Positions 55,135 through 64,000 of a DNA stretch of 64,000 bases are shown one piece after another. Within the stretch, counting starts at the first letter, position 1, and the number at the start of each line of letters is the position of its first letter. The notes beneath the pieces were generated by a model. It was given only the letters and a program-made list of their open reading frames with translations. It did not search any database and had not been told where the DNA came from. A program made the translations under genes and the position numbers. Source of the stretch: Mycolicibacter heraklionensis (lineage in GTDB: Bacteria; Actinomycetota; Actinomycetes; Mycobacteriales; Mycobacteriaceae); NCBI RefSeq assembly GCF_019645815.1, contig NZ_CP080997.1:1740880-1804879 (forward strand). The letters are read 5' to 3'.

Positions 55135-58112
55135 ACAGCCACCCGATGACCCTGCCCGACGGCCGGATCCCCGTGCTGATCTCGGCACACGCCCGCGACC
55201 TGGTGGCCGCCGAGGCGGGCGCGCTGGCGCGCTACCTGCACACGCACCCCGCCGGGGTCTCGGCGGTCGCCCAGACCCTGCGGGCCACCCGCTCGATGCG
55301 CCGCTACCGCGCGGTGATCCGGGCTCGCGACGCCGCCGAGCTCATCGGCGGCCTCGACGCCGTCTACCGCGGCGTCGAACACCCCTTGGTGGCTCGGTCG
55401 CATCAACCCGAGGCCGCTCGCACCGCCTTCGTGTTCCCGGGCCAGGGGAACCAGTGGCCCGGCATGGGCGCCGAGCTGCTCGAGCTTGCGGCCTACCGCG
55501 CCGAGGCGGACCGCTGTCATGACGCCTTCCTGCGTGCCGGTCACGCCTCGCCGCTGAGCTACCTGCGCGGCGCCGATGACACTGACCCGGTGGTTCAGCG
55601 AAGCTGGGACCGCCGCACCGACCCCGTGGTGGTGCAGGCCGCCCAGTTCACCCACGCCGCGGCCCTGGCAGCCACCTGGCGACATTTCGGCGTGCTGCCC
55701 GACATCACCGTCGGCCACAGCCTGGGGGAGCTGGCCGCTGCCTACACCGCCGGCGTGGTGGATTTGGACGCCGCGGTGGCGGTGGTGGCCGCACGTGCGC
55801 AGCTGACCGACCAGCTGGCCGCCAACGCGCCGGTCCGGTTCGGCATGGCGATGATCGCCCTGAACGCCGACGCCGCGGCCGACATCATCGCCGCAATCCC
55901 CGGCTGGCTGGAGCTGTCGGTGGTCAACGGCCCCGAATCGGTGGTCGTCTCCGGCGAGTGGCCGGCGATACAGCAGATTCTGGAGTGCGCCGGCCAGCGC
56001 GGCGTTTTCGCCCGCGAGCTGCCGGTGCGCTACCCCGCGCACACCAGCGCCCTGGAGCCGTTGCGTGACCAGCTGACCGGGCAGCTTCCCGACGCGCAAT
56101 TCCACAGCGCCCCGGTGGAATTCATCGGGTCGGTGTACGGCGGTCCGATCCCGCCTGCCACAGCGTTCCGACAGTACTGGTTCGACAATCTGCGCCGGCA
56201 GGTCCGATTCGACTTGGCCGCCGCTGCCGCGGTGGCGCGCGGGGTTACGACGTTCATCGAGATGTCGCCGCACCCGACCCTGCTCGTCGCGCTGGGCGAC
56301 TCGGTCGGGGCCGCCCAGGTGTTGGGCAGCACCGACCGTGACCGGCCCGCCGGTGAGGCGCTGGCAGCGAACATCGCCGCCGCGGCGATCGCCGACCCCG
56401 GCTATCGCTGGCGTGACTTCACCCCACCGGACGCTCCTGCGCTGCTGCGGCATTTCCCGCATGCACCGATGCACACCAACCGGTTGTGGGCCGGCGCGGA
56501 GACGTCCGCGCCGCGCCATCGGATGCCGGTCGTCATGACCGAGAGCTGGCGGCCGGTCGCCGAGCCGGAGCAGCGGCCCGCGCGGGTGGCCGTCGTCGAC
56601 TACGCCGGCCAATCGCCTGAGCTGACGGCGCAATTGGCGGCGGAGCTGGACGTCGAGGTGGTGAACCCGGCCGACGCCGAATTCCTGCTTGTGATCGCTC
56701 CGCTTGCCGACGCGGCCGATATCGCCACAGCAACAACCGAGTTCGCCGCACACGCGACCGGCCAGACCGTTGTTCAGCCGGGGCAGCACTGCCGCCGGGT
56801 CTGGCTGCTGACCCGCGGCGCCGAGCAACTCGACGGTGATCCGCCACCGCGTCCCGGCGCCGCCGCCTTGGCCGCGCTGCATCGCAGCACCGGATTCGAC
56901 TACCCCGACCACACGTTCGCGCACCTGGACCTGCCGGTGCAGCCCACCGTCGCAGACCTGCGAGCCGCCGGTGCCGCACTCTGGCTGACCGACACCGAGG
57001 TCGCGGTGCGTGCCGGGCGCCTTGCGACCCGCCGGTTCGTCGAGTCCGTCGAGTCCACTGCTGCCGCAACGGTGCCCGCGGTCCCGGAGACCGTGGTGAT
57101 CAGCGGCGGTACCGGAGCCATCGGCATGGCGTATGCGGCGTTCTGCGCCGAACACGGCGCGCGCGACATCGTCCTGCTCAGCCGGAGCGGGGCCGGCGAT
57201 GCGAATGCGCCCCAGTTGGATGCGCTGCGCGCGCGTACCGGGGCGCGCATCACCGCGATCCGCTGCGACATCACCGATGACGCCGCAGTCGCGGCGGTCA
57301 TCGCGGAACACCGACCCGTACCGGCCGGGCTGCTGGTGCATACCGCGTCGGCAGAAGCCGTGGCTACGTCGAAGGTGACCGCCGAGGCGGTCCGGGACGC
57401 CTTCGGCGCCAAGGTGATCGGACTGGACAACCTGGCACGGCTCTGGCCGCTGGCCGCCGACGCTCGGGTGCTGGTGTGCTCCTCGGTGCTGGCGCTGTGG
57501 GGCGGGTCGGGACACGGACTCTACGCGGCGGCCAACCGGATGGCCGACACGCTGGTGGGACAGCTGCGGGCGCAGGGCCGAAACGCCACCTCCATCCGCT
57601 GGGGACTGTGGCGCAGCGTGGCCGTCGTCAGCGGCGAGGAGAAGGACCGGATCGCCCGCACCGGCCTCACGCCGATGACCCCGGAGGCCGCGATCATCGC
57701 CGGATTCCTTGCCGCGCCAGACGACCCGGCGATCCTGGCCGCCGATTTCGATCGGCTGGCGGTGTTCTTCGACAGCCAGGGCGTGCCTTCGCCGTTCGAC
57801 GAATCACTGACCGCAGCAACGGCTGACGCCGAGGCGGATCGCCCGATCGGTGAGGTGGTGGCCGCCGAACTGGTGACGGTGCTCGGCCTGGAAGGTCCCG
57901 ACGACATCGACATGCACCGGGCCCTGGTCGACCTCGGCCTGGATTCCCTTCTCGCACTGGACTTGCGCAAGCGCTTGGGGCGGGCCACCGGCCTGCGCGT
58001 GGCGCTCGGCCCGCTGCTGGCCGGAATGACCGGAGCCCAGCTGACGGCGGCGCTGAGCGATGACGCAGCGCCGGCCGCGGCGACGGAAAGGACTGTATTC
58101 ACCCATGACTGA
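55128..58112 (+). CDS. mbtD: Polyketide synthase MbtD (AT-KR-ACP)
   Basis: A 994-residue PKS subunit. Acyltransferase at about 95-400 with FVFPGQGNQWPGMG and the nucleophile in GHSLGELAAAY near 198. Ketoreductase with GGTGAIGMAYAAF near 660 and the catalytic Ser/Tyr in VLVCSSVLALWGGSGHGLYAAANR near 785. Acyl carrier with LGLDSLLALDLRKRLG near 940. It pairs with MbtC. GTG 55128 overlaps mbtC, while ATG 55146 is possible. A 29-base sequence at 55589 in the AT region recurs in mbtE in another reading frame. Confidence 0.94.
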   Translation: MLNSHPMTLPDGRIPVLISAHARDLVAAEAGALARYLHTHPAGVSAVAQTLRATRSMRRYRAVIRARDAAELIGGLDAVYRGVEHPLVARSHQPEAARTAFVFPGQGNQWPGMGAELLELAAYRAEADRCHDAFLRAGHASPLSYLRGADDTDPVVQRSWDRRTDPVVVQAAQFTHAAALAATWRHFGVLPDITVGHSLGELAAAYTAGVVDLDAAVAVVAARAQLTDQLAANAPVRFGMAMIALNADAAADIIAAIPGWLELSVVNGPESVVVSGEWPAIQQILECAGQRGVFARELPVRYPAHTSALEPLRDQLTGQLPDAQFHSAPVEFIGSVYGGPIPPATAFRQYWFDNLRRQVRFDLAAAAAVARGVTTFIEMSPHPTLLVALGDSVGAAQVLGSTDRDRPAGEALAANIAAAAIADPGYRWRDFTPPDAPALLRHFPHAPMHTNRLWAGAETSAPRHRMPVVMTESWRPVAEPEQRPARVAVVDYAGQSPELTAQLAAELDVEVVNPADAEFLLVIAPLADAADIATATTEFAAHATGQTVVQPGQHCRRVWLLTRGAEQLDGDPPPRPGAAALAALHRSTGFDYPDHTFAHLDLPVQPTVADLRAAGAALWLTDTEVAVRAGRLATRRFVESVESTAAATVPAVPETVVISGGTGAIGMAYAAFCAEHGARDIVLLSRSGAGDANAPQLDALRARTGARITAIRCDITDDAAVAAVIAEHRPVPAGLLVHTASAEAVATSKVTAEAVRDAFGAKVIGLDNLARLWPLAADARVLVCSSVLALWGGSGHGLYAAANRMADTLVGQLRAQGRNATSIRWGLWRSVAVVSGEEKDRIARTGLTPMTPEAAIIAGFLAAPDDPAILAADFDRLAVFFDSQGVPSPFDESLTAATADAEADRPIGEVVAAELVTVLGLEGPDDIDMHRALVDLGLDSLLALDLRKRLGRATGLRVALGPLLAGMTGAQLTAALSDDAAPAAATERTVFTHD
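55589..55617 (+). repeat. Short repeat shared with mbtE, copy 1 (inside mbtD)
   Basis: The 29 bases read GGTGGTTCAGCGA then AGCTGGGACCGCCGCA and encode part of VVQRSWDRR in MbtD, between the start of the AT domain and its VVVQAAQFTHAA helix. The same two blocks recur at 63574-63623 separated by 21 extra bases. Confidence 0.6.
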
Positions 58113-61100
58113 CGCCGTCGACCAGGCGACCGACGCGAACGAGCTGCGGCTGGAACTGCTGCGCCGCCGACTCGCCGAACGCGGACTGTCCGCTGCTTCG
58201 TCCTCTGACGAGCCGGCTTCCGGGCCGGCCAACGGGTCTGGGCCGCTGACCATGAGCGACGGACAGCGACGCATGTGGTTCGTGCAGGCGCTCGACCCGG
58301 ACGGCGCCCTGGCCAACATCTCGGTCTCCTACCGTCTCACCGGTCCGCTGGACGGCGCCCGGCTGCAGGCCGCGTTGGCCGCAGTGGCCGCACGCCACCC
58401 CGTGCTGCGCACCGTCTATTCCATCGACGACGCGGGCGAACCCCACCCGGTTATCGCTGAGGTCACGCCGGGCTTTGCCGCACACGACCTGTCCGACCTC
58501 GCCGAACAGGCCCGCGCACTGCGGCTGGAAGTGCTGGCCCAGCGAGAATTCGGCACCCCGTTCCGGCTGGAATCCGATGCGCCGCTTCGGCTCACCCTGA
58601 TCCGGGTGGCGCCCGACGAACACATTCTGCTGCTGGTGGCCCACCACATCGCCTGGGACGACGACTCCTGGGCGGTCTTCTTCGCCGACCTCACCGCCGC
58701 CTATGACGACCCAGAGCAGTTCGCCACCCGCCCGCCCGCCCCGCACCCCGTCGCACCGGCGAACTCCGACCACGCGGCGGAGCTGGATTACTGGCGCACG
58801 CTGTTGGCCGAGCCGCCGGACCCGCTCGAGCTGCCCGGCCCGCACGGCTCGGCGGTACCTCGCACCCTGCGCGCCGGATTGTGCACCCGCACCTTGCCGG
58901 CCGAGTTGATGGCCGGCATCGCCGAGCTGGCACGCAGCAGCGGCGCTACGCCCTACATGGTGATCGCCGCGGCGTTGTCGGCGCTGATCTACCGCTACAC
59001 CGCCACCGACGACTTCCTCATCGCCTCACCGGTGCTCAACCGCACCGCCGGTACCGAAGGCGCCATCGGCTACTTCGGCAACACCGTGGTGCTGCGCGCG
59101 AAGGTCGACGCTGCTGCCCGGTTCAACGAACTGCTGGCGCAAACCCGCGACGCCGCACTGGGGGCGTTCGGCCACCAGGGCATCAACCTCGACCGGGTGG
59201 TGCGTGAACTCAACCCGGATCGCCGGCACGGGGGAGTGGAACGACTCACCCGGCTCAGCTTCGGTTTCCGGTCGACACACGGGGGCGGCTTCCAGCCGGA
59301 CGGGATCACCTGCACCCGAGCCGATTACCGCGGCAAGATCGCCCAGCTGCCGCTGGGAATCATGGTGGAGGCCGGCGGCTCACACGATGGCGGCGCGCTG
59401 ATCGAGGCCGAGTACCTGCACGACGTGCTCGACGAGGCATTGGTCGAGCAGTTGCTGCGCCACCTGGTGCAGTTGCTGTCCGCCGCGGTCGCCCAGCCTG
59501 AGACGACCATCGGCGAGCTGGACATCCTCGGCGACGACGACCGGACCTGGCTGGACGCCATTTCCCGCGGACCCCACTTCGCCCCGCCCCCCGAGGCGCC
59601 GGCCACCCTGGGCTCGCTGGTGGCCGACCGGGCTGCGGCCACCCCGAACGCCATCGCCGTCGTCGACGACCACGGCAAGTACAGCTACGCGGAGATCAAC
59701 GCACGCGCCAACCGAATCGCACACCACCTGATCGCCGCCGGCATCGGCACCGAGGACAAGGTCGCGGTGCTGTTCGGCCGCTCGACGGACTTGGTGGTCA
59801 CCGCCCTGGGCATCGCCAAAGCCGGCGCCGCCTACGTTCCCGTCGACCCCGAATACCCGCCGGACCGTATCGAATTCATCCTCGGCGACGCCCGGCCGTC
59901 GATAGTGCTGCGTGAGCCGCTGACCGTCGACGAGCTGGCCGGCCGTCCCGACACCGACCCGACCGACGCCGACCGGGTGCGGCCGCTGCGACCGGAGAAT
60001 CTCGCCTACCTCATCTACACCTCGGGTTCGACGGGGCTGCCCAAGGGCGTCGAGGTATCCCACGCCCCGATCACCGAGTACCTGCTCTGGTTCGGCGACG
60101 AGTACGGCATCGACGACACCGACGTACTGCTGCAGGTCGCTTCGCCCAGCTTCGACGTGTCGATCGGCGAACTGTTCGGAACCCTGGGAAACGGTGCGCG
60201 GCTGGTGATTCCGCGCCCGGACGGACTGCGCGACATCGGCTACCTGACCGACCTGCTGCAGCGTGAAGGCGTCACCGCCATGCACTTCGTGCCGTCGTTG
60301 CTGGGGCTGTTCCTGTCGCTGCCCGGGGTGAACCAGTGGCGCACCCTGCGGCGCATCCCGATCGGCGGCGAACCGCTGCCCGGCGAGCTGGCGGACAAGT
60401 TCCACGCCACCTTCGATGCCCTGCTGCACAACTTCTACGGCCCCACCGAGACGGTGGTCAACTCCAGCCGATACAAGGTGGAAGGCCCCCAGGGCAACCG
60501 GATCGTGCCGATCGGCAGCCCCAACATCAACACCACCATGTGGCTGCTCGACGACGCCTTGGCGCCGGTGCCGGTCGGGGTGATCGGCGAGATCTACATC
60601 GGCGGAACGCATGTGGCGCGCGGCTACTTCGACCGCCCCGGCCTGACCGCCGAGCGCTTCGTCGCCGACCCTTGGACGCCGGGCCAGCGGCTGTACCGCA
60701 CCGGTGATCTGGCCCGCCGCAATGCCGCCGGTGACCTGGAATTCATCGGCCGCGCCGACGATCAGGTCAAGGTCCGCGGCTTCCGGATCGAACTCGGCGA
60801 GGTGGCCTCGGCCATCTCGGTGGACCCCAGCGTAGGACAGTGCGTGGTGGTGGTCTCCGATCTGCCCGCGCTGGGCCGCAGCCTGGTCGCCTACCTGACG
60901 CCCGCCGAGCAAGGGGCTGCTGAAGAGACCGTGGACATCCCGCGGATCCGGGCCCGGGTGGCCGCCGCGCTCCCGGAATACATGGCGCCGGCGGCCTACG
61001 TGGTGGTCGATGACATTCCGATCACCGCGCACGGCAAGATCGATCGCGCTGCGCTGCCCGACCCGCAGCCTATCGAGAGCACGCCCTACCGGGAGCCGCA

Positions 61101-64000
61101 GACCGACACCGAACACCTGGTGGCGCAACTGTTCGCCCAACTGCTCTCCCGCGACAAGGTGGGTGCTGACGACTCGTTCTTCGACCTCGGCGGTCACTCG
61201 CTGCTGGCCACCAAACTGGTGGCGGCGATCCGCGCCCGCTGCGGGGTGGAGATCGGTATCCGGGAGATCTTCGAGGCCAGCACGGTAGCCCGGCTGGCCG
61301 CCGCGATAGACACCGCACCTGCCGCACAAGGCGACGAGGCGGGGCTGGGGCGGCCGGCGCTCGTCGCGGTGCCGCGGTCCGGGAATCTACCGGTGTCGGC
61401 ATCCCAGCTGCGTACCTGGTTCGCCTACCGGCTCGACCCCGGCGCCACCGGTGACAACATTCCGCTGTCGGCCCGGCTCACCGGCCCCTGCGACACCGCT
61501 GCCCTGACCGCCGCGATCAGTGACGTGGTGGCCCGACACGACAGCCTGCGCACCACGTTCACCGAGATCGACGGGCTGCCCCACCAGGTCATCAACGCGC
61601 CCGCGCCGGTGCAGGTAACCGAACTGCAGTGTCCGGAAACCGATCCGGGCGCCGTCACGGCGTGGACCAAGGCCCGACTCGATGAGCAGCGCGCGATCGC
61701 GTTCGACCTGGAACGGGATTGGCCGATCCGCGCGGCACTGCTGCACCTGCCCGGCGACGAACGGGTGCTGTCCCTGGTGGTGCATCACATCGCCGCCGAC
61801 CACTGGTCGGTCGAGGTGCTCTTCACCGACCTGCTGATCGCCTACCGGTCTCGGGCCGCCGGCTCCGCGCCGGCATGGGAGCCGCCGGCGTTGCAGTACG
61901 CCGACTTCGCGCACTGGCAGGGCGAACTGCTGCGTGACGAGTCCGGGTTGATCGAGGCGCAGCGCCGCTACTGGATCGAACAACTTGCCGGCCTGGCCGA
62001 CGACACCGGGCCGCGGCCGGACTTCCCCCGCCCCGCCACCGCGAACGGCTCCGGCGACTCGGTGGCATTCACCGTCCCCCCGCAGGTGCGGGCCGGGCTG
62101 GCGGCGCTGGCCCGTGAGACCGGCGCCACCGAGTTCATGGTGGTGCAGGCCGCGGTCGCGGTGCTGCTGCACCTGGCCGGCAGCGGCGACGACATCCCGC
62201 TCGGGGTCCCGATCGCCGGACGCACCGACAACGCCCTGGACAACCTGGTCGGGTTCTTCGTCAACATCGTGGTGCTGCGAAACCGGTTGTCCGGCAACCC
62301 GACCCTGCGTGAGGTGGTGACCCGGGCGCGGGAAGCGGCACTGGGCGCCTATGCGCATGCCGACCTGCCCTTCGACCGGCTGGTGGAGGCGCTCAACCCG
62401 GTCCGGACGCTGTCGCGCAACCCGCTGTTCCAGGTGGTGGTCCACGTCCGCGAGGCCGCCGATGTCACCCACGTCATCGACACCGGTCCGGACGGCGACT
62501 TGGTCTTCCGCACCGTGATGCCCACATTCGACATCGCGCACGCCGACCTCTCGGTGAACCTGTTCACCACCGTGGACGCCGACGGTGACGGCTATGACGG
62601 ACATCTGATCTACCGCACCGACCTCTACGAGCGCGCCACCGTGCAGCGGCTGGCCGATTGGCTGGGCCGGGTGCTGGCCACCATGGCAGGTGATCCGGGA
62701 CGGGCGCTGCGCGACATCAGCCTGGTCGACGACGAGCAGCGTGACCGCATCCTGCACCAGTGGAGCCGCGGTGCCGAGGCTCCCGCGGGTGACCCGCGCA
62801 CTATCGCCGACGTGCTGGCGCCCAGCCGCAGCTTCGACGGCGTCGCGGTGCGCTGCGCCGGAGCCGAGCTCGCCTACCCGCAGCTGCATTCCCGCTCCGA
62901 CCGGCTTGCCGAGCTGCTGATCGCCGCCGGCGTGGAGCCCGGAACCCTGGTGGGCCTGTCGGTGCGCCGCGACCTGGATCTGCCGGTGGCGCTGGTCGGC
63001 ATCATGAAGGCCGGCGCCGGCTACTTCCCGCTGGACCCGAGCTATCCGCGCCAGCGCCTCGAGTTCATGATCGACGACGTCTTCTTGAACGATGCGGCGC
63101 CGAAGGTGATCCTGGTCAGCAGCGCCACCCGGGACGCGATTCCGGCAAGCGACGGTGTGACGCTGCTGTGCCTGGACGATGCCGATGTGCAGGTGGAGCT
63201 GACCAAAGACGCTGCCGGCGTGGATCTTCCGGTGCCGCACCCCGACGACCCGATGTATCTGGTGTTCACCTCCGGTTCCACCGGCGTGCCGAAGGGTGTG
63301 CTGGGCACCCACCGGTCGATGAGTGCCCGGCTGAACTGGCAGCTCGCCCACTACCCGGTGGCCGGTGAGGACATCCGGCTGGCCCAGTCGTCGATGACGT
63401 TCCTGGAGGGTGGCATGGAGATGCTGGCCGGGCTGGCCGCCGGGGCGACGCTGATTCTGGCCGACGACAACGAGTTCCGTAACCCCGAGGCACTGGCACG
63501 GCTGATCGTGGACGAGCGGGTGGCTCAGGTGACGGCGGTGGCCAGCCTGATCTCCGTGCTGGCCGACTCCGACGGTGGTTCAGCGAGGCTCGACGGAGGA
63601 GAGGCGAAGCTGGGACCGCCGCATGAATCCGGCGACACGTTGCGCGGGCTGCGCCGTCTGGTGTGCAGCGGCGAGCCGGTGTCGGCGGACCTGCTGGCCC
63701 GGCTCGGCGGGGCACTCGACCCGAACGCTCAGCTGCTCAACAACTTCGGTGCCACCGAAACCTCCGGCGCGGTGGTGCGCGGTGAACTGGAGCCGCCCAC
63801 ACCGAAACTGGGCCGGCCCACACCCGGGTCGCAGGCCTATGTGCTCGACGACGCGCTGCAGCCGGTGCCGCCCGGGGTGGTCGGCGAGGTCTACTACGCG
63901 GGCCCGCAGATCGTCCGCGGCTACTGGAAGCGGCCCGGGCTGACCTCGACCCGCTTCGTCGCCAACCCGTTCTCGCAGACGCCCGGCGACCGGCTCTACC
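58105..64000 (+). CDS. mbtE: Mycobactin non-ribosomal peptide synthetase MbtE, multi-module, 3' end outside window
   Basis: An open frame of at least 1965 codons. Condensation 1: about 55-480 with VAHHIAWDDDSW near 178. Adenylation 1: YLIYTSGSTGLPKGVEVSHA near 635, YRTGDLARRNAAG near 862, DDQVKVRGFRIELGEV. Carrier 1: FFDLGGHSLLATKL near 1031. Condensation 2: about 1090-1530 with VVHHIAADHWSVEVLF near 1226. Adenylation 2 from about 1560: YLVFTSGSTGVPKGVLGTHR near 1720, NFGATETSGAVV, cut by the window end. The ATG overlaps mbtD. M. tuberculosis MbtE is 1682 residues, so this protein is longer and may combine MbtE and MbtF modules. It adds the hydroxylysine-derived units. Confidence 0.93.
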   Translation, partial: MTDAVDQATDANELRLELLRRRLAERGLSAASSSDEPASGPANGSGPLTMSDGQRRMWFVQALDPDGALANISVSYRLTGPLDGARLQAALAAVAARHPVLRTVYSIDDAGEPHPVIAEVTPGFAAHDLSDLAEQARALRLEVLAQREFGTPFRLESDAPLRLTLIRVAPDEHILLLVAHHIAWDDDSWAVFFADLTAAYDDPEQFATRPPAPHPVAPANSDHAAELDYWRTLLAEPPDPLELPGPHGSAVPRTLRAGLCTRTLPAELMAGIAELARSSGATPYMVIAAALSALIYRYTATDDFLIASPVLNRTAGTEGAIGYFGNTVVLRAKVDAAARFNELLAQTRDAALGAFGHQGINLDRVVRELNPDRRHGGVERLTRLSFGFRSTHGGGFQPDGITCTRADYRGKIAQLPLGIMVEAGGSHDGGALIEAEYLHDVLDEALVEQLLRHLVQLLSAAVAQPETTIGELDILGDDDRTWLDAISRGPHFAPPPEAPATLGSLVADRAAATPNAIAVVDDHGKYSYAEINARANRIAHHLIAAGIGTEDKVAVLFGRSTDLVVTALGIAKAGAAYVPVDPEYPPDRIEFILGDARPSIVLREPLTVDELAGRPDTDPTDADRVRPLRPENLAYLIYTSGSTGLPKGVEVSHAPITEYLLWFGDEYGIDDTDVLLQVASPSFDVSIGELFGTLGNGARLVIPRPDGLRDIGYLTDLLQREGVTAMHFVPSLLGLFLSLPGVNQWRTLRRIPIGGEPLPGELADKFHATFDALLHNFYGPTETVVNSSRYKVEGPQGNRIVPIGSPNINTTMWLLDDALAPVPVGVIGEIYIGGTHVARGYFDRPGLTAERFVADPWTPGQRLYRTGDLARRNAAGDLEFIGRADDQVKVRGFRIELGEVASAISVDPSVGQCVVVVSDLPALGRSLVAYLTPAEQGAAEETVDIPRIRARVAAALPEYMAPAAYVVVDDIPITAHGKIDRAALPDPQPIESTPYREPQTDTEHLVAQLFAQLLSRDKVGADDSFFDLGGHSLLATKLVAAIRARCGVEIGIREIFEASTVARLAAAIDTAPAAQGDEAGLGRPALVAVPRSGNLPVSASQLRTWFAYRLDPGATGDNIPLSARLTGPCDTAALTAAISDVVARHDSLRTTFTEIDGLPHQVINAPAPVQVTELQCPETDPGAVTAWTKARLDEQRAIAFDLERDWPIRAALLHLPGDERVLSLVVHHIAADHWSVEVLFTDLLIAYRSRAAGSAPAWEPPALQYADFAHWQGELLRDESGLIEAQRRYWIEQLAGLADDTGPRPDFPRPATANGSGDSVAFTVPPQVRAGLAALARETGATEFMVVQAAVAVLLHLAGSGDDIPLGVPIAGRTDNALDNLVGFFVNIVVLRNRLSGNPTLREVVTRAREAALGAYAHADLPFDRLVEALNPVRTLSRNPLFQVVVHVREAADVTHVIDTGPDGDLVFRTVMPTFDIAHADLSVNLFTTVDADGDGYDGHLIYRTDLYERATVQRLADWLGRVLATMAGDPGRALRDISLVDDEQRDRILHQWSRGAEAPAGDPRTIADVLAPSRSFDGVAVRCAGAELAYPQLHSRSDRLAELLIAAGVEPGTLVGLSVRRDLDLPVALVGIMKAGAGYFPLDPSYPRQRLEFMIDDVFLNDAAPKVILVSSATRDAIPASDGVTLLCLDDADVQVELTKDAAGVDLPVPHPDDPMYLVFTSGSTGVPKGVLGTHRSMSARLNWQLAHYPVAGEDIRLAQSSMTFLEGGMEMLAGLAAGATLILADDNEFRNPEALARLIVDERVAQVTAVASLISVLADSDGGSARLDGGEAKLGPPHESGDTLRGLRRLVCSGEPVSADLLARLGGALDPNAQLLNNFGATETSGAVVRGELEPPTPKLGRPTPGSQAYVLDDALQPVPPGVVGEVYYAGPQIVRGYWKRPGLTSTRFVANPFSQTPGDRLY
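63574..63623 (+). repeat. Short repeat shared with mbtD, copy 2 (inside mbtE)
   Basis: The same blocks as at 55589 (GGTGGTTCAGCGA and AGCTGGGACCGCCGCA) flank 21 extra bases, and GCGAGGCT/GCGAAGCT is itself repeated. Here the DNA is read in a different frame (GGSARLDGGEAKLGPPH) and forms an insertion in adenylation domain 2, in the loop before LRRLVCSGEPV. Sharing at DNA level but in different frames points to a dispersed repeat, not protein homology. Confidence 0.6.

Noticed and set aside
54987..57515. An 842-codon minus-strand frame opposite mbtC/mbtD
   Set aside because: It is a shadow frame of the PKS genes with a low-complexity Gly/Arg/His composition. The same reasoning applies to the long antisense frames at 59380-61329, 61387-63351, 2385-4346 and 46677-47780.

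Overview
The window is high-GC actinobacterial DNA from a mycobacterium, almost certainly a non-tuberculous one. Gene order matches the M. tuberculosis Rv2415c-Rv2379c segment: comEA, comEC, holA, rpsT, rnz, a CBS protein, a PemK-like protein, lepA, lppR, trehalase, subI-cysTWA, che1-cysH-nirA, an Rv2390c-like gene, rpfD, hemN/hemW and the mycobactin genes. Blocks absent from that place in M. tuberculosis are interspersed. The genus call rests on this synteny and on mycobacterial hallmarks (mycobactin genes, Rpf, cutinase-like protein, leaderless starts). I cannot fix the species.

Layout. 1-6.6 kb: truncated acyl-CoA dehydrogenase, lipoprotein, DNA-uptake-like comEA/comEC, holA, rpsT, ribonuclease Z, CBS protein. 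6.6-14.6 kb: solitary PemK-like protein, two tandem secreted paralogs with matching terminators, lepA (apparently with a non-canonical start), lppR, GH15 trehalase, two tiny membrane peptides. 14.6-24.5 kb: assimilatory sulfur region. It has a sulfate ABC importer (subI-cysT-cysW-cysA) and a reduction operon (nirA-cysH-che1), each preceded by a leaderless cysteine-containing short ORF that looks like a cysteine-responsive attenuator. Between them lies a two-gene iron-box operon (FhuF-like protein plus diflavin reductase). 24.6-29.2 kb: Rv2390c-like gene, rpfD, hemN/hemW, a Gly/Cys-rich secreted peptide, a Rieske-type membrane protein and a hemerythrin.

29.2-64 kb: iron acquisition. mbtI, mbtL-mbtM-mbtN, mbtK, irtA-irtB, mbtA, mbtB, mbtT, mbtC, mbtD and the start of a very long mbtE lie in one region. 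M. tuberculosis instead splits these between two loci (Rv1344-1349 and Rv2377c-2386c). I find nine IdeR-like iron boxes, each matching 13 to 16 of 19 positions of the consensus. They lie before mbtI, mbtL, mbtK/irtA, mbtA/mbtB, mbtT, the FhuF-like operon and two related secreted proteins of unknown function (35.3-36.2 and 50.6-51.6 kb). Embedded in the region are a CsoR-family repressor with its own palindrome and a SDR / ferritin-like / Baeyer-Villiger monooxygenase / MerR operon.

The genes suggest one physiological programme. Salicylate is made by MbtI and activated by MbtA. The NRPS/PKS line (MbtB, MbtC, MbtD, MbtE) builds the siderophore core, and MbtL/M/N/K provide the acylated lysine side chain. 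IrtAB imports and reduces the ferric siderophore. The iron-box FhuF-like/diflavin pair may provide a second reductive route, and the two iron-box secreted proteins are candidates for an unknown envelope step.
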